From: JAKVCB01 sp965243695
GTDB taxonomy: Bacteria; Planctomycetota; Planctomycetia; Pirellulales; Lacipirellulaceae
Direction: 5' to 3'
Length of the DNA stretch: 64,000 nucleotides
Assembly: GCA_965243695.1 (NCBI GenBank)
Contig: CBDEWC010000037.1
Location: 62,001 to 126,000, forward strand
The position numbers and the translations under genes are program-made. This document shows positions 35,601-43,941 of the stretch, in pieces. Position 1 is the stretch's first letter. Every line of letters begins with the position of its first letter. The notes under the pieces were generated by a model. The model ran no database searches. It was given only the letters and a program-made list of their open reading frames with translations, and was not told the origin of the DNA.

Positions 35601-36410
35601 CTGGATGATCCCAAGCTGGGGGAAGCCGCAGGAAAACTTTTTGGAGATGCCCAAACGATACTCAACCAGATTGTCCGAGATAAGCTGCTCGTTGCTAAAG
35701 GAAGTTATGGCTTCTGGCCAGCAGCCAGCGAAGGTGATGATATTGTTGTCTATGTGGACAACTCGCGAACCGAAGAACGGTGCCGATTGCACACCCTGCG
35801 ACAACAATGGGAACGCAAGGGACAAGAGCACTTTTTTAGTCTGGCTGATTTTATCGCACCGACCGACAGCGGGCGGGAAGATTATTTAGGGGGCTTTGCG
35901 GTTACCGCAGGCCTGGGTTGCGATGAGCTTTCCGGGGAATTTGACGCCAAGCTAGATGATTACAATTCAATTCTGGTAAAATCGCTCGCTGACCGGCTGG
36001 CGGAAGCATTTGCCGAATATCTCCACTTGCAGGCTCGCGCCGCTTGGGGATTTGGCTTGCAGGAACAGCTCACCGGGGAAGCATTGATTGCGGAAAAATA
36101 TCGGGGAATCCGTCCGGCGCCGGGCTACCCAGCTCAGCCGGACCATACCGAAAAAAGAACTCTGTTTGAGCTGTTGGGCGCCACCGCTGCCACTGGAATT
36201 ACGCTGACCGAAAACTATGCGATGCATCCCGCTGCGAGTGTCTCGGGCCTTTATTTTGCCCATCCAGAGGCCCGTTATTTTTCCGTGGATCGACTTCTAA
36301 AAGATCAAATTGAGGATTATGCTTGCCGTAAAGGCCAATCCATTGAAGAGACGGAGCGGTGGTTATCCAGCAATCTTGGTTACGAAATCACTCCCGTTCC
36401 GTCAGTGTGA
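32682..36410 (+). CDS. metH: Cobalamin-dependent methionine synthase MetH
   Basis: A full four-module MetH of 1242 residues from ATG 32682 (ATG 32700 is an alternative). The homocysteine domain begins ILILDGAMGTQVQELGL and holds the zinc ligands C255 (GINCALG) and C318-C319 (GGCCGTTPAH). A pterin-binding domain has GERTNITGSRKF and EGGANVIDINMDEG. The B12 module has DVHDIGKN with the axial histidine H769 and GLSGLI. The C-terminal AdoMet reactivation domain has YFSVDRLLKDQIEDYA. It remethylates homocysteine with methyl-tetrahydrofolate. I looked for a B12 or SAM-type riboswitch in 32410-32681 and saw only a short CCCTTT...AAAGGG hairpin. Confidence 0.95.
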   Translation: MTTPSAMSCDQASKLESLLSERILILDGAMGTQVQELGLGEEEMRGDLFANHHKDLRNFTDVLCLTHPNEVVEIHRRYLEAGADIIETNTFGSSPIGMEEFDLPPELMREINFSAVKCAQQAVEDFASRHPGHCKFVAGSIGPTTKQTAISTDVEDASYRGATFAQMEQSYFDQVKALVEAGVDILIAETVIDTLNLKACLFAIQRYFDEQSLRVPVMVSATFDKGGATFISGQEVEAFWTAISHFPILSVGINCALGPDLMRPHLERLQQVATSFVSCHPNAGLPNEMGHYDLTPTGMTEIVGEFAERGWVNILGGCCGTTPAHIQAIAEKVGKLAPHQRTTVDRQLRLSGTRPLNLRPDSNFLMIGERTNITGSRKFARLITEEKHDEAVEVARGQVEGGANVIDINMDEGLLDSEAEMTRFLRLIAGENDIAAVPVMIDSSKWSVIEAGLESLQGKGIVNSISLKDGEEEFLQRARLCHRYGAAVVVMAFDETGQATGVDDRVAICRRAFELLTEQVGFPPEDIIFDPNILTVATGLEEHNDYAINFVEASGQIKKVCPGAHISGGVSNISFSFRGNEVVRQAMHSAFLYRAIKAGMDMGIVNAGQLVVYDEIEPQLRERVEDVLWNRRPDSTDRLVEYAERVKGQGKTTASTNHAWRDGTVEDRLEHALLKGVVKHIEEDAEEARQKYQTCLEIIEGPLMRGMNTVGDLFGEGKMFLPQVVKSARVMKKAVAYLTPFLEAEKHLAGVAHRSRGKLVLATVRGDVHDIGKNIVGVVLGCNNFEVVDLGVMVAAETILEAARNHEADIIGLSGLITPSLDEMVHVASELERTGSGLPLLIGGATTSAKHTALKIAPRYTASVTHVLDASRSVGVVEQLVNPDSRPRFESANSKLQEQLVASYRDRRAANLVPYQEALKRRFATNWDAVDIPTPEFLGTRVLEDLPLEELLSCIDWSPFFLTWELRGKYPKILDDPKLGEAAGKLFGDAQTILNQIVRDKLLVAKGSYGFWPAASEGDDIVVYVDNSRTEERCRLHTLRQQWERKGQEHFFSLADFIAPTDSGREDYLGGFAVTAGLGCDELSGEFDAKLDDYNSILVKSLADRLAEAFAEYLHLQARAAWGFGLQEQLTGEALIAEKYRGIRPAPGYPAQPDHTEKRTLFELLGATAATGITLTENYAMHPAASVSGLYFAHPEARYFSVDRLLKDQIEDYACRKGQSIEETERWLSSNLGYEITPVPSV

Positions 36411-36492
36411 CCCGGGTCAAGCCTTTTGTCGCAGGACTGCTTTACAAAAAACAAGGATAACAGGTTGGTCGCATCGTGCGATGCTGTAATTT

Positions 36493-36533
36493 TCTGCCTG
36501 CAATTACAGGCAGAGATCGTTCCTTGCGGAACG
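36493..36533 (+). terminator. Two adjacent perfect hairpins after metH
   Basis: TCTGCCTG (36493-36500) pairs with CAGGCAGA (36507-36514) around a 6-nt loop. Four bases on, CGTTCC (36518-36523) pairs with GGAACG (36528-36533) around TTGC. They lie 83-123 nt after the metH stop and about 45 nt before the next start. They could terminate metH mRNA or regulate the next gene; no U-tract follows. Confidence 0.45.
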
Positions 36534-36575
36534 TGATTTTCTGACGAGACTTCCGGGAAGCTTGAAGAAATCTCC

Positions 36576-37964
36576 ATGAATTCTGATGCCAAAAAATCCG
36601 AACCCTCTGAATTCAACTGGCAGCCACAGCCTGAGGCAGCTCAGTTGTTGGATCTCATTCTGAAAAAATGCTGTCAAAAAATTTCGAAACTTGCAGCTTT
36701 AGAAACAAACTTGCAAGAGCAAACTGGCACAAGATTGGTAGATTGGATTGATCACATTGAACTACCCGTCAATGATGCATTGGCCAGCAAGTTGTCGGCC
36801 AGTGGTTTTGGCGTCGATGCAAGTGAGGCTGGTGCAATCACCACCTGGCGTCACACCGCGGGGCTGTTTCCACCACTGCGTTTGGGAGCGAACCGGAATC
36901 GGGTAGCACTGAAAGTCGATTCGATTGACGATTTTATGGCAGCCGCTGGGCGTTCGACCGGTGAAACATTGCCGTTTCGCTGGCCAAGTCCTGGACGATA
37001 TCGTCTGATTGTAGTTTACCAGAAACCTACTATCGAAGTATGTGCGGTCGAACGCCACGGGTACTCAGGGTTTGCCAAAGTCAAGACAGAGCCGGAGTTG
37101 ATTGAAGCGGCTACCGACCATCTGGCCACTTTTCGTGTTCGTAACCGTCAAAGCGGCAACGACAATCACGGTTTTCTCAAAGCAAGCGAGGCAATTCGCA
37201 ATGCGGCAAAAGAAATGGGTACGCCCTGGGCCTGCGATCTTTTCTTCCGGGCAGAGCGGGAATACTGGCAAAGCCGAAATAAGGCTGCTCGCGTTCAATA
37301 TCGTCGCCAGCAAAGACTCGGTCTGGGTTGGGCCAATCATGATCATCATACCTATCGCTCCAGCCGCGAGCGATTTGTCGATTTAATTGCCGTACTGGAA
37401 GAACTTGGATTCGAGTGCCGGGAACGATTCTATGCGGGGCACGAAGCAGGTTGGGGGGCCCAGGTGTTAGAGCAGCCCGATAGCGGCATTGTGGTGTTTG
37501 CAGACGTCGATCTCTCTCCGGACGAAGTGCAAGAAGATTTTGCCCACGTTCCACTTCCCAGGCGCGAGGGGTTGGGAACTGTCGGACTGTGGTGCCGCCT
37601 CCACGGTGAAGCATTTCTCGAAGCCGGTATGCATCACCTGGAATGTCAGTTTGATTTTGATAAATCGCGGGAACAGCTGGCAGGTGAAGGGGTTGAGACA
37701 ATGGCTCCGTTTACTGATTTCCCCTATTTGAAGCAAGCATTCACGCAAGGGGAGATCTGGAGGGTGGCTCCTGCAAACATTGATGCATTGGTTCAGGGAA
37801 ATCTTATTACCGACGAGCAGGCTGAAGAATTTCGCAACGAAGGCGCTCTTGGTTCTCATCTGGAAATACTTGAGCGCAACGACGGTTACAAAGGATTTAA
37901 TCAAACCGGCATCAGTGACATTATCACCCGCACCGATCCGCGGCACTCAACAAATCAGCCCTGA
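36576..37964 (+). CDS. Conserved protein of unknown function, possibly VOC-like
   Basis: I do not recognise this 462-residue protein with confidence. It is soluble, with no signal peptide or membrane helix. The middle part NHDHHTYRSSRERFVDLIAVLEELGFECR (given in overlapping pieces: NHDHHTYRSS, FVDLIAVLEELGFECR) followed by GIVVFADVDLS has the look of a vicinal-oxygen-chelate module: an initial His cluster, a helix, then beta strands. MHHLECQFDF and GSHLEILERNDGYKGFNQTGIS further on could belong to a second module. This raises a DUF1338-like metal-dependent oxygenase as a possibility, but that is a guess. It stands alone, convergent with the lipoprotein gene at 38011. Confidence 0.55.
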   Translation: MNSDAKKSEPSEFNWQPQPEAAQLLDLILKKCCQKISKLAALETNLQEQTGTRLVDWIDHIELPVNDALASKLSASGFGVDASEAGAITTWRHTAGLFPPLRLGANRNRVALKVDSIDDFMAAAGRSTGETLPFRWPSPGRYRLIVVYQKPTIEVCAVERHGYSGFAKVKTEPELIEAATDHLATFRVRNRQSGNDNHGFLKASEAIRNAAKEMGTPWACDLFFRAEREYWQSRNKAARVQYRRQQRLGLGWANHDHHTYRSSRERFVDLIAVLEELGFECRERFYAGHEAGWGAQVLEQPDSGIVVFADVDLSPDEVQEDFAHVPLPRREGLGTVGLWCRLHGEAFLEAGMHHLECQFDFDKSREQLAGEGVETMAPFTDFPYLKQAFTQGEIWRVAPANIDALVQGNLITDEQAEEFRNEGALGSHLEILERNDGYKGFNQTGISDIITRTDPRHSTNQP

Positions 37965-38010
37965 AGCTGGGCCTTCTGCATAGCCTGGTCGACGGTCCGA
38001 TCCCGGCGTA

Positions 38011-39501
38011 TTACTCAGCCAGCTGAGCTGCGACCTCAAATGCAATTTCATGCGTCCCGGTTTTGCGACTCAGATTATCTTGGATCGTCAGTTGTAATCG
38101 GTAGTTGCCTGGCGCAATCTGCTCGGGAAGTGACAGGCCATACTCGATATGGAAATCGCGGCGACGATTTCGACAATAATCCTTAACCGAGGGGAATTCA
38201 CCACGATCGATATCGGTCCCGTTTTCGTCAAGAAGTTCATAGCTCGATGCAAGTGAGGTCAAGTAACCCTGGTCGGTCATGCAACTCTGAAAGTTTTCAA
38301 CTTCAGCATATAAAGAAAGCTGCTGGCCTGCCTGAAATTGTGACTCGTTATACTCCTCGTACGCTCCGTAATCATAAACTGTGGTGCAAAAAGCAAGATT
38401 GCGAACTGAAAGTGCAGCCTGCTTGCGGAGATGGACCAAGGCGTTTTCTAACTGGTAGGATGCATTGGAAGCTCGATGCTTTAAGTTTGTTGCAGAAGCA
38501 GAATCAGTAGAAGTTACGAGGGCAAGGAGTTGTTGAGTCCAATGGTCATGGCTGGTGGAAGATAGGGCCGGCTTGCTTTGGAGGACAGGATCGGGTTGAC
38601 CTGGGGTTAACTGCATGCGTTTGAGCTGGGACTGCATGCGTTTGAGCTGGGTAAGTGCAGCGACATCCGGAGTGGTTCCAGGAGTTTGCCTGGCGATACT
38701 TTCGGGCGCGGTGGTGGACGGTTGCTCGGAGAGAACGCCTTTGTGAGCCTTGTTTTGTTCGGTGCCGGACTTTGGCACCGGAAGAATCTCTGGCAGACGT
38801 TTGGCACTTGGCTCGCTAACTGGTGTTGTGTGACTAGCCAGAATTGCGGTGGAACCGGCTAGGGTTGCAGGTCGTGTTTTGTTGGCATCCGATGGCAGAT
38901 CCGATACTGAAGCCGATACTGAAGCCGATACTGGGGCGTGGACTGCTGCCACTGCGGTTGGTTCCACCACGGTTTCAGGCAAGCCGTGGTGGATGCCAGG
39001 CTTGGTGTGGAGGGAGGCAATTGGGTCGACACCAGCTTGAGTCTGGTGATCCATGCTTTCCCTGCTTTGAACTTGAACCACTGCATCGTTTGAGAACGTT
39101 GTTTCCGAAGACTTCTCTTTGACAAGAGGCTCCACCGGGGAACGATTCCTCAGTTGTTCGCGATATCGAAGTCCGGAGTAGAATTGGTCCACGACTAACG
39201 GCCAGTCTTCCAGTGGAGTTTTCTTTAAGTCGACGAGTAAACGTTTTTGTGCTTGGGCATCAATGGCTCGCACTTGCTCAAGTTCATCGAGCACCTGGGC
39301 CATTGACTGCTCGTGGGTCCTTGGTAGGGGCGTTCTGGTTTTTGATTCGACTTCACCAGAAACTCCATCAGTCACGGTTGGTGGAGCCAGGGTATTGGCC
39401 GTCGGTAAAGCGTGCCGGAAAAGCAAACCCTGGCAACCAGTAACCAGTAGCCAAACCGAGGTGGATGCTACGACGAATGTAGTTCGGTAGATCGAAGCCA
39501 T
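38011..39501 (-). CDS. Lipoprotein of unknown function with low-complexity centre
   Basis: Starting at ATG 39501, the 496-residue product has a lipoprotein signal ending LLVTGC. Residues ~50-320 are Pro/Ser/Thr/Val-rich and disordered, with internal duplications such as SVSASVSASVSD and a doubled QLKRMQ, both due to short in-frame DNA repeats. The last ~130 residues form a compact beta-rich domain: LAFCTTVYDYGAYEEY, LYAEVENFQS, and GNYRLQLTIQDNLSRKTG. This resembles domains seen in planctomycete surface lipoproteins. No enzymatic motif is visible. It lies 151 nt downstream of holA on the same strand. Confidence 0.7.
   Translation of the reverse strand: MASIYRTTFVVASTSVWLLVTGCQGLLFRHALPTANTLAPPTVTDGVSGEVESKTRTPLPRTHEQSMAQVLDELEQVRAIDAQAQKRLLVDLKKTPLEDWPLVVDQFYSGLRYREQLRNRSPVEPLVKEKSSETTFSNDAVVQVQSRESMDHQTQAGVDPIASLHTKPGIHHGLPETVVEPTAVAAVHAPVSASVSASVSDLPSDANKTRPATLAGSTAILASHTTPVSEPSAKRLPEILPVPKSGTEQNKAHKGVLSEQPSTTAPESIARQTPGTTPDVAALTQLKRMQSQLKRMQLTPGQPDPVLQSKPALSSTSHDHWTQQLLALVTSTDSASATNLKHRASNASYQLENALVHLRKQAALSVRNLAFCTTVYDYGAYEEYNESQFQAGQQLSLYAEVENFQSCMTDQGYLTSLASSYELLDENGTDIDRGEFPSVKDYCRNRRRDFHIEYGLSLPEQIAPGNYRLQLTIQDNLSRKTGTHEIAFEVAAQLAE
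38611..38651. repeat. 21-nt in-frame tandem duplication in the lipoprotein gene
   Basis: Two adjacent copies of a 21-nt unit starting CTGCATGCGTTTGAGCTGGG (38611-38631 and 38632-38651, the second copy lacking the final match). They encode QLKRMQ twice on the minus strand. Confidence 0.9.
38901..38933. repeat. 12-nt in-frame tandem repeat in the lipoprotein gene
   Basis: CCGATACTGAAG occurs at 38901-38912 and 38913-38924, with a 9-nt partial third copy to 38933. It encodes the SVSASVSASVS segment. Confidence 0.9.
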
Positions 39502-39652
39502 AAGATAAGTGATCGTAGCTTTGGCTGCCGGCAGGTCGCGCCAGCATTGCATGCGAGAGGAGTGAAGAGCGGGCCAATCGTAGTGAAACTACCCGCAGTA
39601 ACGCAAGACAGAATTTGCTTGGCCGAATCGGAAGCGACACGGTTGTGAAAAC

Positions 39653-40750
39653 CTAGCTCAAAGTCGGCTTGGCCAGCGGCGCATTACCTGGTGGCGAGGG
39701 AGCTTTGCCAGCAGTCCTTGACAGTTGGCCGATGAGGCTTTCCAGTTCAATGCGGGCACGACCGCGGTCTGAATTGTGGCCTTTCATGGCAAGGTCAGCC
39801 GATAGCAACCATTGATGGAGTTGTTGTGCCCGGCTGCGTCCCAGCTGACGAAGCTGTTGCTCTGCTTCGGCGAGTTTGAATGAGCGGAATCCTGCTTGCT
39901 GAAGTGCGGATCGTAAGGTGACCCGTCTGCCAGCACGTTCTGCCTGCTCAATAATCTGGGTAGCAGTCGCAAACCGCCGCAAAGTGGCAGCCATTTGACC
40001 AAGCAGCCCGATCGGTTGTTCGCCTGCCGTGATCAAGCGGTCAAGCTGCTCGACCGCAGTGCTGGCATCACCCTGGGCTACCGAATCAATCATTTCCCAG
40101 GCGGTGCGTGTTCGCCACCCACCAACGTGCTGCTGTACCAGTTCCAGGGTGATGGTTTTATCCTCGCCGGCCAGTAGGGCTAGCTTTGCAATCTCTTGCT
40201 GCAAAATGCCGAGTTCTGGTGGCAGTAAATCCCAAAGTGCATCGGCAGCACCCACATCCAATTGGACCTGATGGTGGCGTTTGGCCCAATCGGCAAGCCA
40301 CCTCTTGGCGCGGCCTTCGTTGGGTGTTTTGCATTCGAGTGGCAAGCCCAACTTTGCCACGGCCTTGGCAAGCCGCGTATTTGCTGGCCAGCTTTGGACC
40401 TCCAAGATGAGTACGCCACTGCTTGGTTTTGCAGCATAATCTTCCAGTTCACTCCGATAGCGAGTCACAAATGGATCTGCTTCTTCGATGATCACCAATG
40501 GTTGCCCACTTCCAAAAAGCGAGACCATTGTGAGCGCGTCGTGGACATCGCGCCATTCTGTATTTTTGCCCAAGACTTGCTTGAGTGAGAATTCACCATC
40601 GTGTCCATCCAGGACTATCGCACGCAGCGCCGTCAATACTTCCCGTTTGAGAAAGGTCTCGTCACCATAAACGGCGCATACGGGCTTGACTTCGTACTTG
40701 GAGGCAGCCGAAAGGAAATCGAGGGCAGGGACAGCAGAAGATTTGGCCAT
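39653..40750 (-). CDS. holA: DNA polymerase III subunit delta
   Basis: A 365-residue protein from ATG 40750. It has the HolA N-terminal AAA+-like fold: VCAVYGDETFLKREVLTAL near residue 22, SLFGSGQPLVIIEEAD near 75, and LPPELGILQQEIAKLALLAG with WEMIDSVAQGDASTAVEQLDRL in the helical lid region. A C-terminal collar domain follows with YxLKxAEQQLRQLG-like helices. Delta is the clamp-opening subunit of the replication clamp loader. The sequence is diverged but co-linear with the family, and its length (about 340 is usual) agrees. The ~15-residue C-terminal tail is Pro-rich. Confidence 0.85.
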   Translation of the reverse strand: MAKSSAVPALDFLSAASKYEVKPVCAVYGDETFLKREVLTALRAIVLDGHDGEFSLKQVLGKNTEWRDVHDALTMVSLFGSGQPLVIIEEADPFVTRYRSELEDYAAKPSSGVLILEVQSWPANTRLAKAVAKLGLPLECKTPNEGRAKRWLADWAKRHHQVQLDVGAADALWDLLPPELGILQQEIAKLALLAGEDKTITLELVQQHVGGWRTRTAWEMIDSVAQGDASTAVEQLDRLITAGEQPIGLLGQMAATLRRFATATQIIEQAERAGRRVTLRSALQQAGFRSFKLAEAEQQLRQLGRSRAQQLHQWLLSADLAMKGHNSDRGRARIELESLIGQLSRTAGKAPSPPGNAPLAKPTLS

Positions 40751-40914
40751 ACCACACCATTGTGCCCGGCAACGAGCCCCTACCACAAGACCTGTAGGAA
40801 GGCGCCAGCCCGATCGCCAGGACGCAGCACGGAAAACCGGAACAAACCACTAGAAGTTAGGATTGAATGCGATACCAGGGTGCGGCGCGCGGGCTAAAGC
40901 CCAGCAAGAAAAGC

Positions 40915-42990
40915 TTATTCGACGTCCGAAGAAGTCCCCGGGGTATGCACGCCGCGAAGGCGAACCGTGGGCTGAGCCCGATTCAACACGATTGTCTGTG
41001 GGGTCTGACAGCTTGCGACGTTCCCCGCCAAATCGCGTGCTTCCAGACGCAGGTAGAACCGACTGGGCAAGTAGCGATCAAGTCTCCAGGCATATTCTCC
41101 CGTGTTCTCTAGCCCGGTCGCTACGGCGGACCAGGGGCCACCAGCACGACTACTGTAAAACAGGGCAATGGGTTGTGATTCCAGGTTGCTGTCTTCGACG
41201 CGCCAGTGAATCACCAGGTGGTCCGACACATTACCTACCCCTTGTTGCACAGAAAGCAGTTCTGCGCGGGGACCTTTCAGGTCGACCGCAACCCAAAGTT
41301 CTGGGAGGTCGCCAGGTTGCGGGCCGGTTGCTGCCAGGCCTCCCGTACTTTGAGCAACAAGCCGGAATCCATAAAGTCCCTCCCCTTCGACACGAACCCG
41401 CAGCGGGCTGCGATTGTCATCATCCAGGGCGTAGTTTCGCCATGTTCCTCCCCCGTCACGGGTCCCCCAAAGCTCAACACGAGATACCCCCCACTGGCCT
41501 GGTGACTCCAGGGCGTAGTCGAGGTCAAACGTTCGTGAACTGACCATCCGCGGCTGAACTCCCGCGGGTAATTCTTGGCCAAATAAACTCTTGACTCGGC
41601 TCGGCTCTGTTGGTGGTGCGTTGGTCGTATGCCTCTTGCTCCTGGGAAATAAGGCATCGGGTGTATTGACTACATGGTTCCCAATTGTCGAGTTCTCACT
41701 GCGTGGCGGTGTGGAAGGGGCCTGTGGCAAGCCGATTGCCCTCCGTGGGTTAGAAGCCAAAGTCATATTGGAGCGGTGATGAAGGTCAGGCCGCTTCAAG
41801 AGACCACCAGAAGGTTTATAAACCACCTCGGATTCGCGTCTTGCCGTTTTGGAAGGGGTCGTCAATTCAGCAAACGACTCGCGGGCCTGTGAGTCTGCAG
41901 GCCACGATTGTGGTGCAACAGGGACTGTTCCTCGGCCGACTACCTGTCTTGTCGAGGGGGACGGTTGCCAAATATTGGGATGGGACGCTGTCTCATTACC
42001 TGGGCGAGGGGGGGCCATATTGTTGGCAGGCAAAGCTGGCATGGTTTGCCGTGGAAGGGCACCTGCATTGGGTAACGCATCGAAGGGATTGCGGACGGGC
42101 TGTGGAGATATTTGGCTGGTAGTTGGTGGTACTGACAGTGGCGAGTGGATCGAGTTATCACGTGGCGCCACGTTTTCTGGCAACCGATTGCGGCCTGAAA
42201 TTATCATGGGGAATTGGTCTTTTGACCGCCCCGTCGACTGCGAGACAATAAGGCTAGCTCCCTGGAAACTGCGATTACCAGCTTGATCATAGAGTTCGGC
42301 CCGCAATAAAATCTGCTCAGTTCCTGTTGGTATTTGCCATTTGGCACGGGCCACCGTCGTTCCCACTGCACCGGTTGGATCAGGTATAACCGTCACCCGC
42401 TGCCATGTTTCACTTTGATTGGTCCGGAGCTGAATTCTTGTTTCGGTTGTCTTGAGGTTCAGGTCAGATGCCTTGCAGTAAATATCGAGTACACGATCGG
42501 CCGTAACGACACCTCCAAGTTCCTCAATCTGAGGAAAAGTTGTATCGACAATCACCCGTAATTCCGGACGGTAAGGTTCATTGGGCCAGGCGCGTCCCAA
42601 GGAATCAATGGTGCGGATTGAGAACCAAAACTCACCATCTTGCTCGGCATGATAGGTAAACCCGCGGACGTTTGCCTTGGCTTCACTAAGAGGTTGCCAG
42701 GTCTGCCCGCGATCTTTTGATATGAACAACCTCACCGACTGCGCTGCGGAGAGACCGCCCGGTGCCGACCATTGGTAGGGAATCATAAAGCGGGTTTGTT
42801 TCCAGTAAATTGCCTCAGGCATCTCAATAGGTGTTGAAGTCTTAGGGTAGGTCCCCTGTGACGGCGCCGATGAGACCATGGCCAGAACAATCCAGCTAGC
42901 GGCGCACCCCCAGCTGATGCGGATACGATTCCGGATGGGCACTGAAAACCGTGCGCCATGCTTGCCAGCGGTGAACAACCTTTGCAACAT
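40915..42990 (-). CDS. Secreted protein of unknown function with beta-sandwich modules
   Basis: About 691 residues from ATG 42990; an upstream ATG at 43101 would add 37 residues. A hydrophobic segment SWGCAASWIVLAMVSSA near the N-terminus is a signal or anchor. Three stretches share a theme of tandem beta-sandwich modules: VRLFISKDRGQTWQPLSEAKA with FWFSIRTIDSLGR, then VELWGTRDGGGTWRNYALDD with LYGFRLVAQSTGG, then IALFYSSRAGGPWSAVATG with FYLRLEARDLAGN. Each has an xDxGxTW-like turn as in sialidase Asp-boxes or Ig-like folds. A Pro/Ser-rich linker (about 290-480) separates the first from the others. It is probably exported; no catalytic motif is seen. Upstream of holA, same strand. Confidence 0.65.
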   Translation of the reverse strand: MLQRLFTAGKHGARFSVPIRNRIRISWGCAASWIVLAMVSSAPSQGTYPKTSTPIEMPEAIYWKQTRFMIPYQWSAPGGLSAAQSVRLFISKDRGQTWQPLSEAKANVRGFTYHAEQDGEFWFSIRTIDSLGRAWPNEPYRPELRVIVDTTFPQIEELGGVVTADRVLDIYCKASDLNLKTTETRIQLRTNQSETWQRVTVIPDPTGAVGTTVARAKWQIPTGTEQILLRAELYDQAGNRSFQGASLIVSQSTGRSKDQFPMIISGRNRLPENVAPRDNSIHSPLSVPPTTSQISPQPVRNPFDALPNAGALPRQTMPALPANNMAPPRPGNETASHPNIWQPSPSTRQVVGRGTVPVAPQSWPADSQARESFAELTTPSKTARRESEVVYKPSGGLLKRPDLHHRSNMTLASNPRRAIGLPQAPSTPPRSENSTIGNHVVNTPDALFPRSKRHTTNAPPTEPSRVKSLFGQELPAGVQPRMVSSRTFDLDYALESPGQWGVSRVELWGTRDGGGTWRNYALDDDNRSPLRVRVEGEGLYGFRLVAQSTGGLAATGPQPGDLPELWVAVDLKGPRAELLSVQQGVGNVSDHLVIHWRVEDSNLESQPIALFYSSRAGGPWSAVATGLENTGEYAWRLDRYLPSRFYLRLEARDLAGNVASCQTPQTIVLNRAQPTVRLRGVHTPGTSSDVE

Positions 42991-43277
42991 ATTGGCCAAT
43001 CTTGGTATGACCCCTGGATCGACGTGAAAAAAATTGTAGATCTCACTGGAATGGTCGAACGGAAGAATTCGACCTACAGGTAATACGCCCGGCGCGCACA
43101 TCCCCCTGGAAACGTTATCGGTGGGGCGAGTGGGGTAGCTTCAAGTAGAAAATCTGCTAGCAGTCAGGCTAGTGCTAAAAAAATACCTATTTTGGGAAAT
43201 CCAAGGGTTCTCCAAATCCCGATTCTTTACGTATTTCCACTGGACGGGCATAATAGATAAGGTTGCTTTAAGCCGGA

Positions 43278-43580
43278 ATGCTAGCGGCTTTGGCGGCAGG
43301 ATGGTCACAAATACCGATGGCAGATTTTTTCCGACATCCGTTGTCATTAGCCGCCTTTTGGTTTGCCGCAATATTCGCACTATTGGCGTTAACGTTCATG
43401 TTGATGAGAAAGTATCGCGATCGTGCGGCCAAGGACCGGCTAGAGGCTGGTGAAATGCTGACGAAATTCCGAGAAGTTCATGCCAAGGGTGGGCTGAGCG
43501 ACGAGGAATACCGAACAATTAAAACGAAGCTAGCAGTGCAGCTAGAAGTTGAGTTAAGCAATAATGAGCAGACGAGTTAG
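43278..43580 (+). CDS. Small membrane protein with SHOCT-like C-terminus
   Basis: A 100-residue protein with one transmembrane helix (PLSLAAFWFAAIFALLALTF, residues ~22-41), a basic segment, then a helical hairpin EMLTKFREVHAKGG-LSDEEYRTIKTKL of the SHOCT (short C-terminal) type. Such modules often aid oligomerisation of membrane proteins. ATG 43317 (MADFF) is an alternative start. It lies between the divergent secreted-protein gene and clpX. Function unknown. Confidence 0.65.
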   Translation: MLAALAAGWSQIPMADFFRHPLSLAAFWFAAIFALLALTFMLMRKYRDRAAKDRLEAGEMLTKFREVHAKGGLSDEEYRTIKTKLAVQLEVELSNNEQTS

Positions 43581-43608
43581 GGCTACTGGTGACATGTCGC
43601 ACCGAATG

Positions 43609-43631
43609 AGCCGGTTGTGATGCAACCGGCT
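43609..43631 (+). terminator. Perfect 9-bp hairpin after the SHOCT-like gene
   Basis: AGCCGGTTG (43609-43617) pairs fully with CAACCGGCT (43623-43631) around the loop TGATG, 29 nt after the stop at 43580. No T-run follows, so termination may be weak. Confidence 0.5.
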
Positions 43632-43941
43632 GGTAGACCAATCGGCAGGTGGTTAAATAGCCGATGAACGAGACTCGTGGGTTATGCGTACAAGGAGGAA
43701 ATCTTGTTCGCGAGGTGTTGTTGTTCACCCATTTAGTGGTGAGTGTTAACACCGATTGGGCTCGCAACGTGGGGTCAGGGAAGCTCCGCCGGAATGGTGA
43801 TTGGGAATAAAGGATTGGGTTGGACGTTACAACCTGTCTGCCAGTTTCATCCTTCGAGCGACAACATCAGGAGACTTTGGCACCACGCCCCCAACGGGAA
43901 TTGATGGGGCGGTATTGGTGCTCATTGGTAAGGAGCTTTCC
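43632..43941. promoter_or_regulatory. Leader region of clpX
   Basis: No gene is supported here. The region should carry the clpX promoter, but I could not pick out a convincing one. AGGAG at 43931-43935 is the ribosome site that fixes the clpX start at 43942. A longer in-frame extension to 43801 is not needed. Confidence 0.4.

Noticed and set aside
40863..41543. Long plus-strand frame opposite the secreted protein gene
   Set aside because: It is antisense to 40915-42990, whose protein has a signal segment and ordered domain motifs; the plus frame is compositionally a shadow.
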